A stretch of DNA of 64,000 nucleotides from Mesodorylaimus sp. YZB2_4 (taxonomy: Eukaryota > Nematoda > Enoplea > Dorylaimida > Dorylaimidae), in contig JASANH010001360.1 in NCBI GenBank assembly GCA_030248295.1, positions 248,001 through 312,000 of the forward strand, written 5' to 3'. Shown piece by piece: positions 36,607 to 49,169 of the stretch. Under the pieces are notes generated by a model, which saw only the letters and a program-made list of their open reading frames with translations, was not told where the DNA came from and did not search any database. A program made the translations under genes and the position numbers. Positions within the stretch are counted from its first letter, which is position 1. Each line of letters starts with the position of its first letter.

Positions 36607-39600
36607 TTACTTCTCCGACAAACTGCATTCGTGCACTGAATTGCAAGAATGGCTGCCATTACATGTTTCACGTGAGCACTTCCTGTCGCTTTCTTTGGTC
36701 TCCTGAGTTAGGGACGCGTAATTTTTCATGTACAGACTTTTCAATTCCTTAATCACACCGCAAACTTTCAAAGCTGGTCCCAATTTCAAATCCAAATAAT
36801 CCTGAACCGTATGAATATCCAACAGCATAAACGCGTGTCCATCGACCAGCTGAAACAATGACCAAGATTAGACAGGACCAAAGGAGGCAAGGACGCCCTT
36901 TCACCTCCTCCCTAAGCTGATCAGCGATTCCAGCCCCGACCACCGTACTCTTGAGCCAATTGTGCAATTGATCAGGCGTCCACTGGGCTGGATTTGTAAT
37001 GACGGCTGGGATAGGAACACTTATGCCCGAGTAGGACGAGGCGTCACTCGACGTCTTTCGAGATGGTTTCAAATGACAGAACCCAGAATGAATATCCAGC
37101 CCGTTCTCGTATCCATTGGCCGAACACGGACTCGTCGTATTCTCACAATAATCGCAAAATCCATTTCCATTCGCCTCATTCGAACCCGAAATTACACTCG
37201 ATTCACTATTCGATTCCAACAAGTAATCCGCACCGTTCTCGCCATCCGAACCAACACTTTCAGTAATCGCATTCAAAAGAGTATTGGCCGCGTTTCTGAA
37301 ACAGTTCCTTCCAAATCTAGTACAACATAAAAACTCAATTTTATTACCCTGCACATTCCACTTTCTCGTCGTTGTTCGTAAGACGGAATTTTTTCAGTTT
37401 CGCTGCACGAGTTACAGGTCGATTAACAGCGGGCTCTTTTTCTTTGGTCGATCGATTCGAATCTGCGGAAGTTATATTTCTCGTCGAACGTTTACGTTTC
37501 GAAACTGTTCCCGAAGCAACGTCCTGTTGTTGGCCACCATCTTCAGCCGCCTCCAATCTTTTCTGTTGTACCGCCAAACGCGTTTTCAAACGTTTAGCTG
37601 CAACACCCGACAATGGTTTCGCGATGCCTAGAATAATAGAAACCTTCTAAAAATCAAAACTTCCACCCAAAAACCCAAAGCATATGTTACCCATGCGCCT
37701 AAACCGAGTCGTCCGATTGCAATCGAAGGGACACTTGTCATTCACGTACGGCTTGAAACCGAGCAAACCGGGACACGCTTCCAATCGAATGCATAACTGA
37801 CGGCACCACTCAGGAATCTGCTTCGGATCAATACAAATCTCGATTTGCCCACGCCACCTTTTCGTCCGATATTTGGCTTTTATCTGAATAAAGAGCTCAT
37901 CTATTATGCACCATGGTCGCCCGCGCTTCTGAGATGGTTGACCCGCACGATCCTGCTAACAGACAGGAACAGGAAGCACGCCTTACACCAACACATTGAG
38001 CATATGATCTTTCCACACTTCAAGGGTTGCGGCCTATTCATTGACGAGACAGGGGTGGGTAAGGGGCAACCCCTGGACTTGGATCGACTACAAGTTGCCA
38101 AGGGTCAACTTGTTCCCCCTTCTCACAAAAACCTACCCCTAAAGTATAAAAAACATGTTCACACCTTCAATTTGATGATGCATGGGTAAAAAAAATTAGC
38201 GCGCATCCCAATCGTTTTTTAAAACCAGCTAGAAATACACTTTCTTCGCCAAAAACTCAAATTAAACAAATGGTTGAAAAATGAGCAATTTTCGTACACG
38301 CCCATTGTCCGATCCCATCAGCATGAAATGTGAATTCTTACTGGAAAATCGATAAACGGGGTTAGACTGCTCGAACGCACGCAGGTATGGGGAGGTCAGA
38401 AATCAGAACACTCCCATTTTGTTGGGAGTTTAACGGGAAATAATAGCCAGTCGTGCCTGTTCTGTACCTTTTGATACTAGCTTATCGATAATCGACTTTT
38501 AAAATCGTGCACCTATAGCATTTTACCCACTTCCCATAAAACCCATGAACCCGAATATGACTTAATGATCAACTTTGGGTGCCCCCAATGCACAAGAAGT
38601 ATTGCAGTGTTCGCATGAAGCTGATTCATCAGAGACGATTACCATTTGAATTTCTCACCACACGACAGCATTCCAAGTACGGGTAGGGCTCAGATGCTAA
38701 GAGATTTGTCTGCGTACCGAACACGCAAAGTTGTGCAAACCTTTGCGCGTTTTTTTTAAACGAAAAACTGTGTTTCTAGCGTTTTCACCCAACAATGAGA
38801 AAGTGGCACCCGCTAATGACAACTCACTCGTTTTATCCAAATCCATCATCTTAGAGGTAGGTATTAACACCTAGACTTCAGGAGTATATGACCAGGGGAG
38901 TTGGCGGGGCAGAAACTCCGACTGGAGCAGGTAAGTCTTACAGCTATAGATACCTACGACTGAAACATCAACCTGCTAGCCATCGGAGAGTATCGATTAC
39001 TCTCTCCCACTCGCCATGGCCTACCAGGCACGAGGACTACAAGTGTAGGGTATTTTCCATGAGACCCCAAGATTAGGAAGAGGTAAGACATGAGGGGGGG
39101 CCCTCCCTTGCCAACATTTTACGACCATCTTCCCTCGGTGCCTCGAACATGCATAAAACCTGTCCTTACCTCAAGGACTTGCATCATCGCATTCTCCGAC
39201 GCCGCGACGGGCTGCAACTCGGCCAGCATGTCGCGCGGTCGATACGCAGCCGAGATCACATTCCCTGCCACCCATGTCAAAACGCTGACCATTGGACCAG
39301 GTCCGACCTGACGTGGTTTTGTTGACAGGCGCATTCGATCGATATGTGGTCCAGTGAAGCAACGAGCACTGATATATATGGCGGGCGACCAAGGGCATCC
39401 GCTTTCTAAAACAGAACTATCAGAGTTGGTGCCACAAAACCCATCCATCTTACCTGGCAGCCAAGTTTCCGGCATGAAGGCGTTTTGCTGAGAATCTTGC
39501 GGCAACCATAAAAATGTCTTCTCGGGCGAATACTTTTGAAGAGTGCTTGCCAAATTAGATTGAGCAGATTTGAAATCTTTCAAATTATGTTCATAAGGCG

Positions 39601-41387
39601 CTTTTAAGGGATATCCGTAAGCTGCACACCATCCGCACGGGAATAACTTGGTGCTGCGACAATCGAAAATGTGAATTTGAGTCAAGTAACTGGATGAGTC
39701 AATGTGCAACCACACAAGATTCTGAAGCCTTCGAGTAACTGTGGCAGCGCAAATTTGATGAGGAGCCGACGGATTGACCGCTTCCAAACGCCGACCGGCC
39801 AGAAAACGGGTGTCCGTATCCCACTATAACATAAAGGATAGTCAAGTCTACAGTAGTCGCCGCCATTGAAGAACAGGCCGTCGCTGTTAGCACAGCCCAC
39901 TCTCAAGTAAACTACGCTTACAGGAACCCATACGGTGGGGAGACCTCGAAGTGGCAGGAAGATCAGCTGCTTCAAGGACATCTCCATTCCCCACTGAACC
40001 AATGCAGACTCCTATTACCTTCTGGAAACACTTCTCTGGTGCCATTTTGCCCAAGTTCGATCGCAAATAAGCCGCCCAATCGAAGCCTTCGGGAGCAGCA
40101 AAACTGAGACCACGCTGCCCAGCGAAACCAATGGGGAATAATCCGTGCGATCCAGAGTGGCACGTGCGAAAAAGTGCATCCGAATCGGTGCTAGTCAACG
40201 AGGCATGATCACCGATCATCGAGGCGTCACGTTCGATAACGAAGTAGTACTTGTTGAGAACTGCAACCACCATGGCAGGATAAAATATGGAGCCCCCCAA
40301 CGAGTCAGTGGCTTCTAACCACATGCCAACTTCCATCTGATGAGGTGCTGGAGATGAGCGATCCTAAATCAATATCCAAATAAAACTATGATACAATTTT
40401 ATAAGGAAAAGTGACTTGCGTGAAATAGCGAATTGTCCAAAGTATTTGATTTCGTGTTTATCAATATTTCTTCCATGAGTTCGGGTGACGGAATGAAACC
40501 GGGACTTGCGCAGGTACCTAAATAACGAGCCCGTCAAGCCATGTTGTAAGATATTACCTAGCTTCGCACTTATTGCCAGTGCAAGTCGGCCGGTACATTA
40601 GGTAACCAACGTCACCTACCACACAAGTGCGTCACGATGTAGGGAAAAGGGCAGCTTACTGGGTAGAGCGTACTGCAGTTGCAATTGGCGACCGAGATCC
40701 GTATCACATATCCCAGCAGGGTGAATGCGTTCGCTAAGATAAAACTCCCAAAATGGAGGACCGGCATCTTGTAAGATCAGGTATTTCAAAAGTAAACGTC
40801 CTCCAACATTCTCTAGGATTTCTGCTGGCCATACTGTACGTGGATCCCGTTCGTCTTGCACGTCCACAAACCGACCGATCTCGATTCGATCAGCCGCTGT
40901 CTTTGCGTTTCCCTAAAATACGAGGCCATGAGTGTATGAGGACTATCCCCACGCGACAGAAAAGATAAGGGAGCAGAGAATGCGAACTTGCGGCGATGTC
41001 TGCCGGATATGGCACAGAATTGGGCGCATCGAAAACAGCAGACGCAGCTGCTCACTGACACGCACCGTACAACCAAAAAAATGCGAGTACAGCGCATCAG
41101 TGATAAGACATCATATCGTTCCTATCTGCAGTGTAGTCTACATACATACAGTATGTTATGTACATGTGACCTATACTACAGCACTACAGTACTGCACTTA
41201 CCTGTTCGTTCACAAGTTCTGTCGAATCGCCAGCAATCAGAAGTCTTTGTTGACTGTGTTCAACGTGCCGAAAGGCGCTGCTGTCCACTGCCATCGCCCC
41301 CGTTCGAGAGGAGTAAGCTTCCCACGAGAACTCATCACCACTGCCGTCAGGGGTAGCAGAAACGGCCGATGACGATTCCCCCGCCAT
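36607..41387 (-). CDS. Sfmbt: SFMBT-type polycomb protein (MBT-SLED-SAM)
   Basis: Ten exons (41387-41202, 40912-40660, 40517-40420, 40363-40019, 39823-39454, 39405-39170, 37883-37691, 37627-37348, 37316-36905, 36849-36607) give 871 residues, matching human SFMBT1 (866). In order: MBT arms and cores (about residues 15-145, 150-285 and 290-400; I see three, versus four in human and fly), the WSPAIYISARCFTGP...VGPGPMV block, a SLED domain (about 497-560, with EWCRQLCIRLEACPGL), a basic Ser-rich linker, and a C-terminal SAM domain (HTVQDYLDLKLGPALK). It binds methylated histones and acts in PhoRC-like polycomb repression. Exon 3 ends at CAC/GCAAGT, a GC-AG intron, the only donor that keeps frame. 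Confidence 0.93.
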
Positions 41388-41712
41388 AATAACAGAGAAA
41401 ATCACAAAAACTCTACGTATTTGTGTGCCGTATACACGAAAGAATAAAATTAAATTCGGTCCAGGAAAACAAAAGAAATAATAAAGAGAAAGTTCGAATG
41501 CGTAGGCGGTGAGAGCGAACAAGGGTGGAGCGGTTACCGTAATCTTCAACGACAGAGACATGTTCTGTTCTGCGCACACTGTCTTCTGTTGGCAAAGTAA
41601 GCTTACCCGTTTGCGCGCTAAATTAAAAATTTGAAGATGGGAATATAGTTAACGATATTGTGTCATCATCATGCCAAGAAAACAGTGTTGGGTGAGAGAA
41701 AAACTTTCGACG

Positions 41713-41718
41713 TTTATT
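41713..41718 (-). terminator. Polyadenylation signal
   Basis: AATAAA on the minus strand, about 49 nt past the stop codon of the single-pass membrane protein gene. Confidence 0.6.
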
Positions 41719-41766
41719 TTGTTAGACAAATAAGCACATAATATTCGCAGACCACAACAGCGAATC

Positions 41767-42297
41767 CTAAAATACGACATCACCGGCGGAAGAACTACTG
41801 GAAGAAGGATCATAGGCAAAGTCACGTTGTTCAAATGCGATCATATATTCGCCGCAATGTGAGCTTCCGGCTGACAAGGAGCCGCTTCGCCATTTCATCC
41901 AAATCTTTTTGGGTGGTCTTGTGAAGTGGTCGATCTCGTCGGCTGGCCTGACCCGAAAGTCCGATGACGATCGATGACACGACTGTCCCAAAAATATAAA
42001 ATATAAGAAGAGTATAATCCAGCAGGAGAGTAAGAATACTCCGAGCCAGTACTGAACTCCGAGTGAGTCGGGCATAGTCGGCCGATGGTCGTCGCCTTCC
42101 ATAAGTAGGCCGGACACGTCTTGCACTGCGGTTGCTTGGTCGGTTTGAATTGCGACTTTGTCCAGCCACCTAATGCATGCACTAATTGCTTGGCATGCCT
42201 CACTTATAAGCTGTCTCAATGGCACCAAAGGGAGCCCGATCGACTGGTCTTCCGGGCTGCTTGATTGAAATGCGTACTCGAGTGTGCTCTCACACAT
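41767..42297 (-). CDS. Single-pass membrane protein, unrecognised
   Basis: Intron-less ORF of 176 residues. The ATG at 42297 is used because the two codons before it begin with GTG rather than ATG. A strong membrane helix (about residues 84-105, YWLGVFLLSCWIILFLYFIF) divides an N-terminal part with a possible amphipathic region from a basic, Ser-rich C-terminal half ending in a poly-Ser run and GDVVF. The KKIWMKWR cluster shortly after the helix suggests the C-terminus is cytosolic. A polyadenylation signal follows at the right distance, supporting a real gene. Family unknown. Confidence 0.55.
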   Translation of the reverse strand: MCESTLEYAFQSSSPEDQSIGLPLVPLRQLISEACQAISACIRWLDKVAIQTDQATAVQDVSGLLMEGDDHRPTMPDSLGVQYWLGVFLLSCWIILFLYFIFLGQSCHRSSSDFRVRPADEIDHFTRPPKKIWMKWRSGSLSAGSSHCGEYMIAFEQRDFAYDPSSSSSSAGDVVF

Positions 42298-42780
42298 ACA
42301 CACTCGCTATCGCCAACCCATTTACCATAGGAACTAGCCATTTTTTACCAAAAACCAATCGCTCTGCAAATTACGCAATTCCTTATTGGGTCTAGCAAAC
42401 GGCGAGTGCCCATTTAGGAGTGCCGTGACGGAACTAGGAACGAAGTAATGAGAGCCTGACCGGAAGTAGATGCGATGTCTTGGGATTGGTCATCATCTAA
42501 ACTGATGTCTAAAGGGATCTAAGGCGAGATCAACATCATGAGCGAAGCGGGGATTTAAAAATCTACATATGAATCTGAAACTATAATTTACCTATAATGT
42601 TGTGCAAATGTGCAGTCAACGTGAGTACTGTAGGACACAGTGCAGTGCAGAGGGCAAAAAAGCATTCTCCATTGTTGTTTGTACTAAACGTACTCAAAAG
42701 TGGTTGTTTCTCGGTTTCTTGGTCTCCTTCTGTACCTGAGGGTGATAGGTTTTTGCAAACTTTAAGTCGAACGATCAATA
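42298..42780. other. Divergent promoter region
   Basis: Lies between the minus-strand membrane protein gene and plus-strand transketolase. No clear TATA box. It probably contains both promoters. Confidence 0.45.
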
Positions 42781-45700
42781 ATGGCTTCTTTGGACGCAGC
42801 TCAGTTGCAAGAATTGAAAGATGTCGCCAATAAGCTTCGCATTCTCAGCATTCGCTCGACGAACGCTGCAAAATCCGGGTACGTATGTATATTATAGTCT
42901 ACGTTTTCTTGTTTTCGCGTAGTACTTTCCTTCTTTCGAATATCGCAGGTACTGTGCAATTGGGTATACCAGCTTGCAACTCCGTTGTAGGCCTATAAGC
43001 TAGACGGCAGACCCTATCTGGTGATTGTGTAGGTAGGCCCACATGGCTAGGTTGCCACCTGCCGATCAAATGAGTTGTTTATTTTATCTGTCAGTTCCGC
43101 ATAGACCTACACTGATTCCTGCAGCAGTCCGCAGGAGTAAACTAGGACATTCCAAAATAGGCGAGGCTTATGCCACTGATGGCAGTGATTTTGATTTTTG
43201 ATTGTTGATGCAGTGTAGCTATACTGTACGTACATACCTGAAGGTCAGCAGCGAGATCTTATGATTCCTTATCACCTTAAATTCCTTCACGTAGTTCTGG
43301 CGGGTAACTATTCTTAATCGCTGATAAAATGCGTTTGTAAATAAGAGAGCGCCGGCTGTGCATATTGGGAATGTTGAACGCGTTAACGCACGTGCCAAGA
43401 CTCAAGGCGTAGGTTTATTTAAAAAGTTGACCTTTCATTCTGCAATATGTTCAGTTCGATAATTGCAAACAGCTGAAAAAGAAAGTCGAGCCCCAGAGCA
43501 AATTTCTTTGTCATAGAAGTGTGTAAAAATACACAGAGCTACAAAGTATGTGCACGTTTACCTAGAATATTTTGGATATTGCATGTACCATGTTATGCAA
43601 GGTATGGTTTCTACTTGGAGAATGTTTCCTTTGAAGACATCCAACGAGTTGCTGCAGCGCCGCGGAAATTATGTCCGTTTTGTTCTTCAATACGATGCGC
43701 TACGATCCGAAAGCTCCTCGCGATCCCAATTCCGATAGATTCGTGCTCTCGAAAGGACACGCCGGTCCTGTTTTGTATGCTGCATGGACGGAAGCCGGTT
43801 ACATAAAAACGGACGAAATCCTGAAACTACGTCAGTTGGACTCGGACTTGGAAGGGCACCCAACTCCTGTGAGTAGTATCCACAGTCCTCATTTCGCATT
43901 CTTATTTGGTTTTTTTTAGCGATTGGAATTCGTGGATGTCGCTACGGGATCTCTTGGTCAAGGTTTGAGCGTCGCTGCAGGCATGGCTTACACTTCGAAG
44001 CATTTCGATAAAACTGGTTATCGAGTTTATTGTTTGCTGGGCGATGGCGAATCAGCCGAAGGTAGCGTCTGGGAAGCATTGCATTTTGCCGGTCACTATA
44101 AGTTGGACAATTTGACGGCAATTTTTGATATCAATCGATTGGGACAAAGCGAGGCCACATCGCTGGGCCATCAGATCGATGTCTATCAGCGCCGTCTCGA
44201 GGCTTTTGGGTATGGATAGAAGTTTGGACGCATATGTTTTCTAGACTTATCTTCGGACTTTTTTTAGTTGGAAGGCCATCGTGGTCGATGGACACGACGT
44301 CGAACAACTTGTCAAAGCTTTGAACACTGCTCGTTCGACCACTGGTCAACCAACGGCGATCATAGCCCAGACATACAAAGGAAAGGGTATTCCTGGCATT
44401 GAAGATCAATTGGATTGGCACGGAAAACCCTTGGGGGACAAAGCGGAAGCAGCTATCGCCGTGATTGCTGCTCAGATCAAGAATCAAGGCCCGACGACGT
44501 TGCGCCCATCGGTGCCAGCCAAAGAGCTCACTCCACCCGATGCAAGTCAAAAAATAGCGTTGTCCAAGCCACCGGGCTACAAAATCGGAGATAAGGTATT
44601 TCTTATGTGCCGGAATGCGCCTTTATTTTATCTGTGATTTCTTGAAGGTGGCTACCCGTGCAGCCTATGGAACGGCTTTACTGAAGTTGGGCGAAAGCAG
44701 TAAACGCGTAGTGGCTTTGGACGGTGACGTCAAGAATTCCACGTTTTCTCAAAAATTCCGCGATGCGTTTCCCGATCGATTTATTGAATGTTTCATTGCT
44801 GAGCAGAATATGGTAAGGGAGAATAGGTGCTTTGTCCATTTTTCACAGTTTGCCCCCTGTTTCAGGTCGGCGTTGCTATCGGTTGCGGAACTCGTGGACG
44901 TACGGTTCCGTTTTGCAGCACGTTCGCTACGTTCTATACTCGAGCATTCGATCAGTTGCGCATGGGCGCCATTTCCAACGCTAATATAAAATGTTGCGGG
45001 TCTCACGCCGGCGTCTCGATTGGTAAGGCCTTCGATATCACTTTACTGTGTCTGGATATGGACTGTTGCAGGCGAGGATGGGCCGAGTCAGATGGGTTTG
45101 GAGGACATCGCCTTATTCCGCACGTTGCCTGGTAGTACTGTATTCTATCCATCCGACGCTGTCAGCACGGAACGAGCTGTCGAATTGGCGGCTAATGCGC
45201 ATGGTATCTGCTTCATTCGAACTGGCAGACCGGCTCAACCTGTTATTTACAAGAACGACGAGCAGTTTGAAGTGGGAAAGGCCAAGGTGGGTGTAGTTTT
45301 CAGATTGTGTGTGGATGAGTTGACCTGGTCTCTTTTTCTAGGTGGTGGTTCAATCGCCGAACGATAAGGCGTTGGTGGTGGGTGCTGGTATTACGTTGAC
45401 GGAAGCGTTGAAGGCCGCTGACGAGTTGCAACAGGCGGGCATTCACGTTTGTGTTATCGATCCGTTCACGATCAAGCCGTTGGATAATCGTACGTTGATC
45501 GATCATGCCCGTCGTGCTGGTGGCAAGGTGATCACGGTGGAGGATCATTATCCGGAAGGTAGGCTGGTGTTGGCTTTGTGTGTGCAGAAGTAGTTCTATC
45601 GACTGTTCCAGGTGGTTTGGGAGAAGCGGTAGCATCGGCTTTGGCCCAAGTGAGTGGCGTGACGGTGAAGCGTTTGGCGGTTCTTACTTTGCCCCGCAGC

Positions 45701-45784
45701 GGTCCACCGGATGCGTTGGTGGAGAAGTACGGTATATCGGCTAAGCACATCGCTGCGGCTGTGAAGGAAGTATTGAGCGGGTGA
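42781..45784 (+). CDS. tkt-1: Transketolase
   Basis: Nine exons (42781-42878, 43637-43868, 43920-44209, 44268-44595, 44648-44812, 44866-45022, 45072-45286, 45342-45558, 45612-45784) encode 624 residues; human TKT has 623. This thiamine-diphosphate enzyme moves two-carbon units between sugar phosphates in the non-oxidative pentose phosphate pathway. Visible landmarks: [25 protein letters not shown], the thiamine motif [13 protein letters not shown]...[39 protein letters not shown] and EDHYPEGGLGEAV. Start [14 protein letters not shown] fits the family N-terminus. Intron 1 is 758 nt, much longer than the other introns (about 50 nt), a common place for regulatory sequence. Confidence 0.97.
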
Positions 45785-46183
45785 AAAGGATGCAATTGAA
45801 GGGTGATCAGCGACGAGAAACAAACGGGGTAGAGAAAGTTATTTAGGGTTTTTCAATTTTCTGTTGAAGTAGTCTGCTCTGTCATTAGTCAGATGCTATG
45901 CTAACTGGTAAGAATTAGAAAAGGGGTAGATTGGGTTTTGGAATGCTTATTGAGAACGGGTTCTGCCACTTTTTCGATGAAGTATTGCTGTAGAGGCTCA
46001 GGTTCTGCCTTTTTGACAGAGTAAGATGGTCCTGCAAAATTTGAATTTATATTCCTGGTGTGACTAGGTCGGGCAGGGTGGCCACCACAGGCTCGTATGA
46101 AACGTGTGTTCCTTTGTGTATTCGAAGCCCAAAGTCACGTTTATGAACAGCATGGATTCTCGCACAGAACGGAGTGACTTGGT
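45785..46183. other. 3' flank of transketolase
   Basis: No gene recognised; no clear AATAAA. Confidence 0.4.
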
Positions 46184-47489
46184 TCACTGGCTCTCATCGA
46201 CGAAGATGATTGGTTGTTGAGCCGCTTCGGCCGCCGCTGCCGCTGCCATCTGTAGAATAACAGGGCGACAGATTTGGGGCGGTTCATCGAGTCTTCGCCC
46301 AACTGCCACGCCGTCCACGGCCAGGGTGATCAGACGTTGCTGAGCCTGCTGACCGCGCACGTAGAGGGCACACAGACGAAGCAGTTTAGATCTGAACTGT
46401 GACAGGGGTCCCTCGGTGACTGCCTTGCTGGGTTCTCGACCGTGAACTGAAACATGGGGGCTGTAATGGGGTGGGCAGGGCTGCGGCTGATTGTGAGCAA
46501 ACATGCCACCCACCCGAGGAACCCGTCCTTGCCCCCCCCCCCCCAAGTGGCAAACACGTGGCTGTGACTAGGATTTCACTGCTGGCACGTGTGGCCTAGT
46601 GAAGGCGAACAAGTGTCACGCTGACGTAATTAATTAGTCGAGATTACACACTTCGATAACTCGACGACGAAGTAAACAGAATCTGATCGTGGGTGCCAAG
46701 AACATTCTTCAGTGAATGTCTTCACATAACAACGACTGCATTACGTATGGAAAAGACTGACGCAAGACGTGGTCACTGTGAGAGTAGTCAGGCACTCCAA
46801 GGGTTGCATGACCTATCCTGGGGCAGCCAGACAGTATAGCAAAACTGGAAACCCGACCGTTGTCCAAACTGTTCGCTGAAGGGGTGCAGAGTTGGATATT
46901 GTCCAGGCAGCGTGGTCTACTTGGCTGAGACTCCTGCTAGGGTCGTCTACGTGCAGATCCAGCTGACCATGGAGCTCATCCTTCATCTAACCTAAAGGGA
47001 CACTGTCTGCCAGTGACGGGGAGGAACCAGCAACTAATGCAGACAGTCGCACTGTTAACGTAAGCTCTTTGGTAATTTACTGGACCAAATGACTGTGGCT
47101 TCGCTGCCACCAGCCCCCTTCGTGGATGCCAATCTACAGCCTCGAGGTAACATCGGACAGCAAGCCCAAAGTCACTGTCGAACTACAGGTGCGTCCTAGA
47201 GGTCAGGATAGTCAGAATAGGAGGTAGCCCCATAATTTTCAGACAAGATACACGCACAAGATGTTAAGCCTGAGCGGGAGTCGAACCCGCGCCTCTGGGA
47301 CTAGGGCAATTATAGACGAGAGCCATATCATGTCGCGAGGAGGACCCAGGGCAGTGGAGAAATAGACAGAAATGGTAGCTTACTGTAAGCGAAATAATTA
47401 CTCGCCAGAGTGGATGGCAGGCATGAATAGAGTACCAGGCCAATGACGAGAAAATGGCGCCTATCGAGCACGTTCTTCAAGCGTAGCAT
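46184..47489 (-). CDS. Putative small secreted protein, two exons
   Basis: Exon 1 (47489-47384) begins at an ATG and encodes a signal-peptide-like N-terminus (about residues 10-29, HRRHFLVIGL-type core ending PSTLAS) and stops at a GTAAGC donor in phase 1. Exon 2 (46446-46184) follows a TTTCAG acceptor in the matching phase and ends at a stop, giving 122 residues. The mature part is Leu/Arg-rich with two cysteines and a poly-Ala stretch. No family recognised. The 937 nt intron contains a C run and a lone polymerase III B box. The joining is inferred from phase agreement; the two exons could belong to different genes. Confidence 0.4.
47258..47290 (-). other. Lone tRNA-like T arm / B box
   Basis: On the minus strand GCGGGTTCGACTCCCGC makes a perfect T-arm stem and contains a consensus B box, but no matching acceptor 5' strand, D arm or A box is found upstream. 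Probably a tRNA or SINE fragment. Confidence 0.4.
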
Positions 47490-49169
47490 CTCTGGTCCGA
47501 GCAGCGTTACTTTGTGTCTCTTCCTCCAACCGAGCACGATAGCGAACGGGAGTCGGAGTGGGAGGAAGCCAATGAGGGCCTTGACCTATCTCGTTTCGAA
47601 TCGATGCCCTAGCTCGCACGCGCCGCCCGTTCCCTCTTCGAGCTCCATATTAATTTGCTATTGTTATGTCATCGTCAGTGCTTTGAGCGACCTTTATTTT
47701 TCCCACTCGTTGAAGCAAGAGGCCGGGAGATTCTGTCAAAGGCGCCTCATCTCCAGGCCAAACACGAGACATGACTTGCGCATTATGCTTTATCCATCCT
47801 CGACTATACCCGCTGCTGATAGTCCTACTTGGTCCGGCAACAAGCCCCGATCTGTTGCACAGAACCACAATATTCATGTTTGTGTGGGGGGATCCGAGTG
47901 GTCTGAGCTCTCGGAAAAAAGGGCCTAAATTATTTTGAATTGGTACATCAGAAAGAGGAAAAACATGCTTGCGTCACTGGCCCTCTCCACGTAATCAAAA
48001 CATGAACGAGTTCTCTCACTATTGGGTGCTGGTGCAGTGAAGCAAGTGTAGAAATGGAACTGCCAATGCGCCCTCTTAACACCTCATTACATACTTCCGC
48101 CTCAGAGTCACTGGTAAGTTCAGTCTTGGTCAGAGGCTCAGTGAACATTAGCTCTGACGTCTGTTCTTTGGCTGCTCAACTCGAGTCCTTCTCGCATTCC
48201 TGTTTCCTCAGGCAATGCGATAGGCTGCCAAGAGGCTTACCTCTGGTCAACATCTGGGAACTTTAGGAACGTGGATGAGCTTATTAAGCTTCAGGCCATG
48301 GAGGCTCCACGTCTTCGTGCATCATTGCCTCAGCTATTCGATCAAAACTTAGGCTATTTGACTCTTACTACTGTAGATATGATGTGCGACTGCAGACACA
48401 TGCCTGGAGCATGAAATCAAGGCGTGCACAAAAAATATTAGACCTCAGTCTGTCCCCAAAAATCGTCAAAAAACTACGACAAGAAAATTTTGATTGAACT
48501 AAGAGAGTGTAGATTACTCATCTATTTATCACGCAGTCCAATTCATTTCGAGCCTTAGCAAGCGAGACACTCTCAATGACACTTTTCCACTCTCCTAGCC
48601 AGCTAATGAAAAATGCAATCCTTAGGCATCCTGGGAAAACTTATTGACGCGGGAGGGTGCGATGGAGTCAGAGAAAAGATTGGGGGCGGTTTCTTATAAC
48701 TGATTGCTCGCTCAATTGGAATGCAATTATGCTCGAGTACAGTACGATATCGAGGGGCTGTCGAGCAGTAGAAGAGTCCGCAGGGAGGCCATCATCGACG
48801 AGTTCATCCCATCAGGGAACGATTGATGCAAAATTTCAAATGATCTGGATGAAAACCTATTAAAAACAGTTAATTTTAGGGTCAGACTTCTCTGCTGGGT
48901 GGGTGGGATATTTTACTAGGCTTAAGATTAGCCCACAGCATGGTCCAAATATTCTGATCCATTGCTGATCTGTTGTAAACACGGGACAAGCAAAAAAATA
49001 GAAAACAGTAAATACCAGTACCGGTTAAATTTTTAAATTTCCCTCCAATTGTAGTCGATGTGAAAGTTGTCTGCATTAAGCTACAGAATTCCACGCGTCA
49101 CTTGCTTGCGCGTTTTCTTTGTTTTTTCAAAAGATAGATCTTCTCTGTTTACTTCGTCCGAGTGCAGAA
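47490..49169. other. Intergenic, nothing recognised
   Basis: No supported gene on either strand; ORFs are short and lack motifs. Confidence 0.45.

Noticed and set aside
37845..38189. Plus-strand ORF inside the long SFMBT intron, considered as a nested gene
   Set aside because: No domain, overlaps the SLED exon antisense, and no splice or promoter signals.
47258..47330. tRNA gene
   Set aside because: Only the T arm folds; no complementary acceptor strand, D arm or A box upstream.
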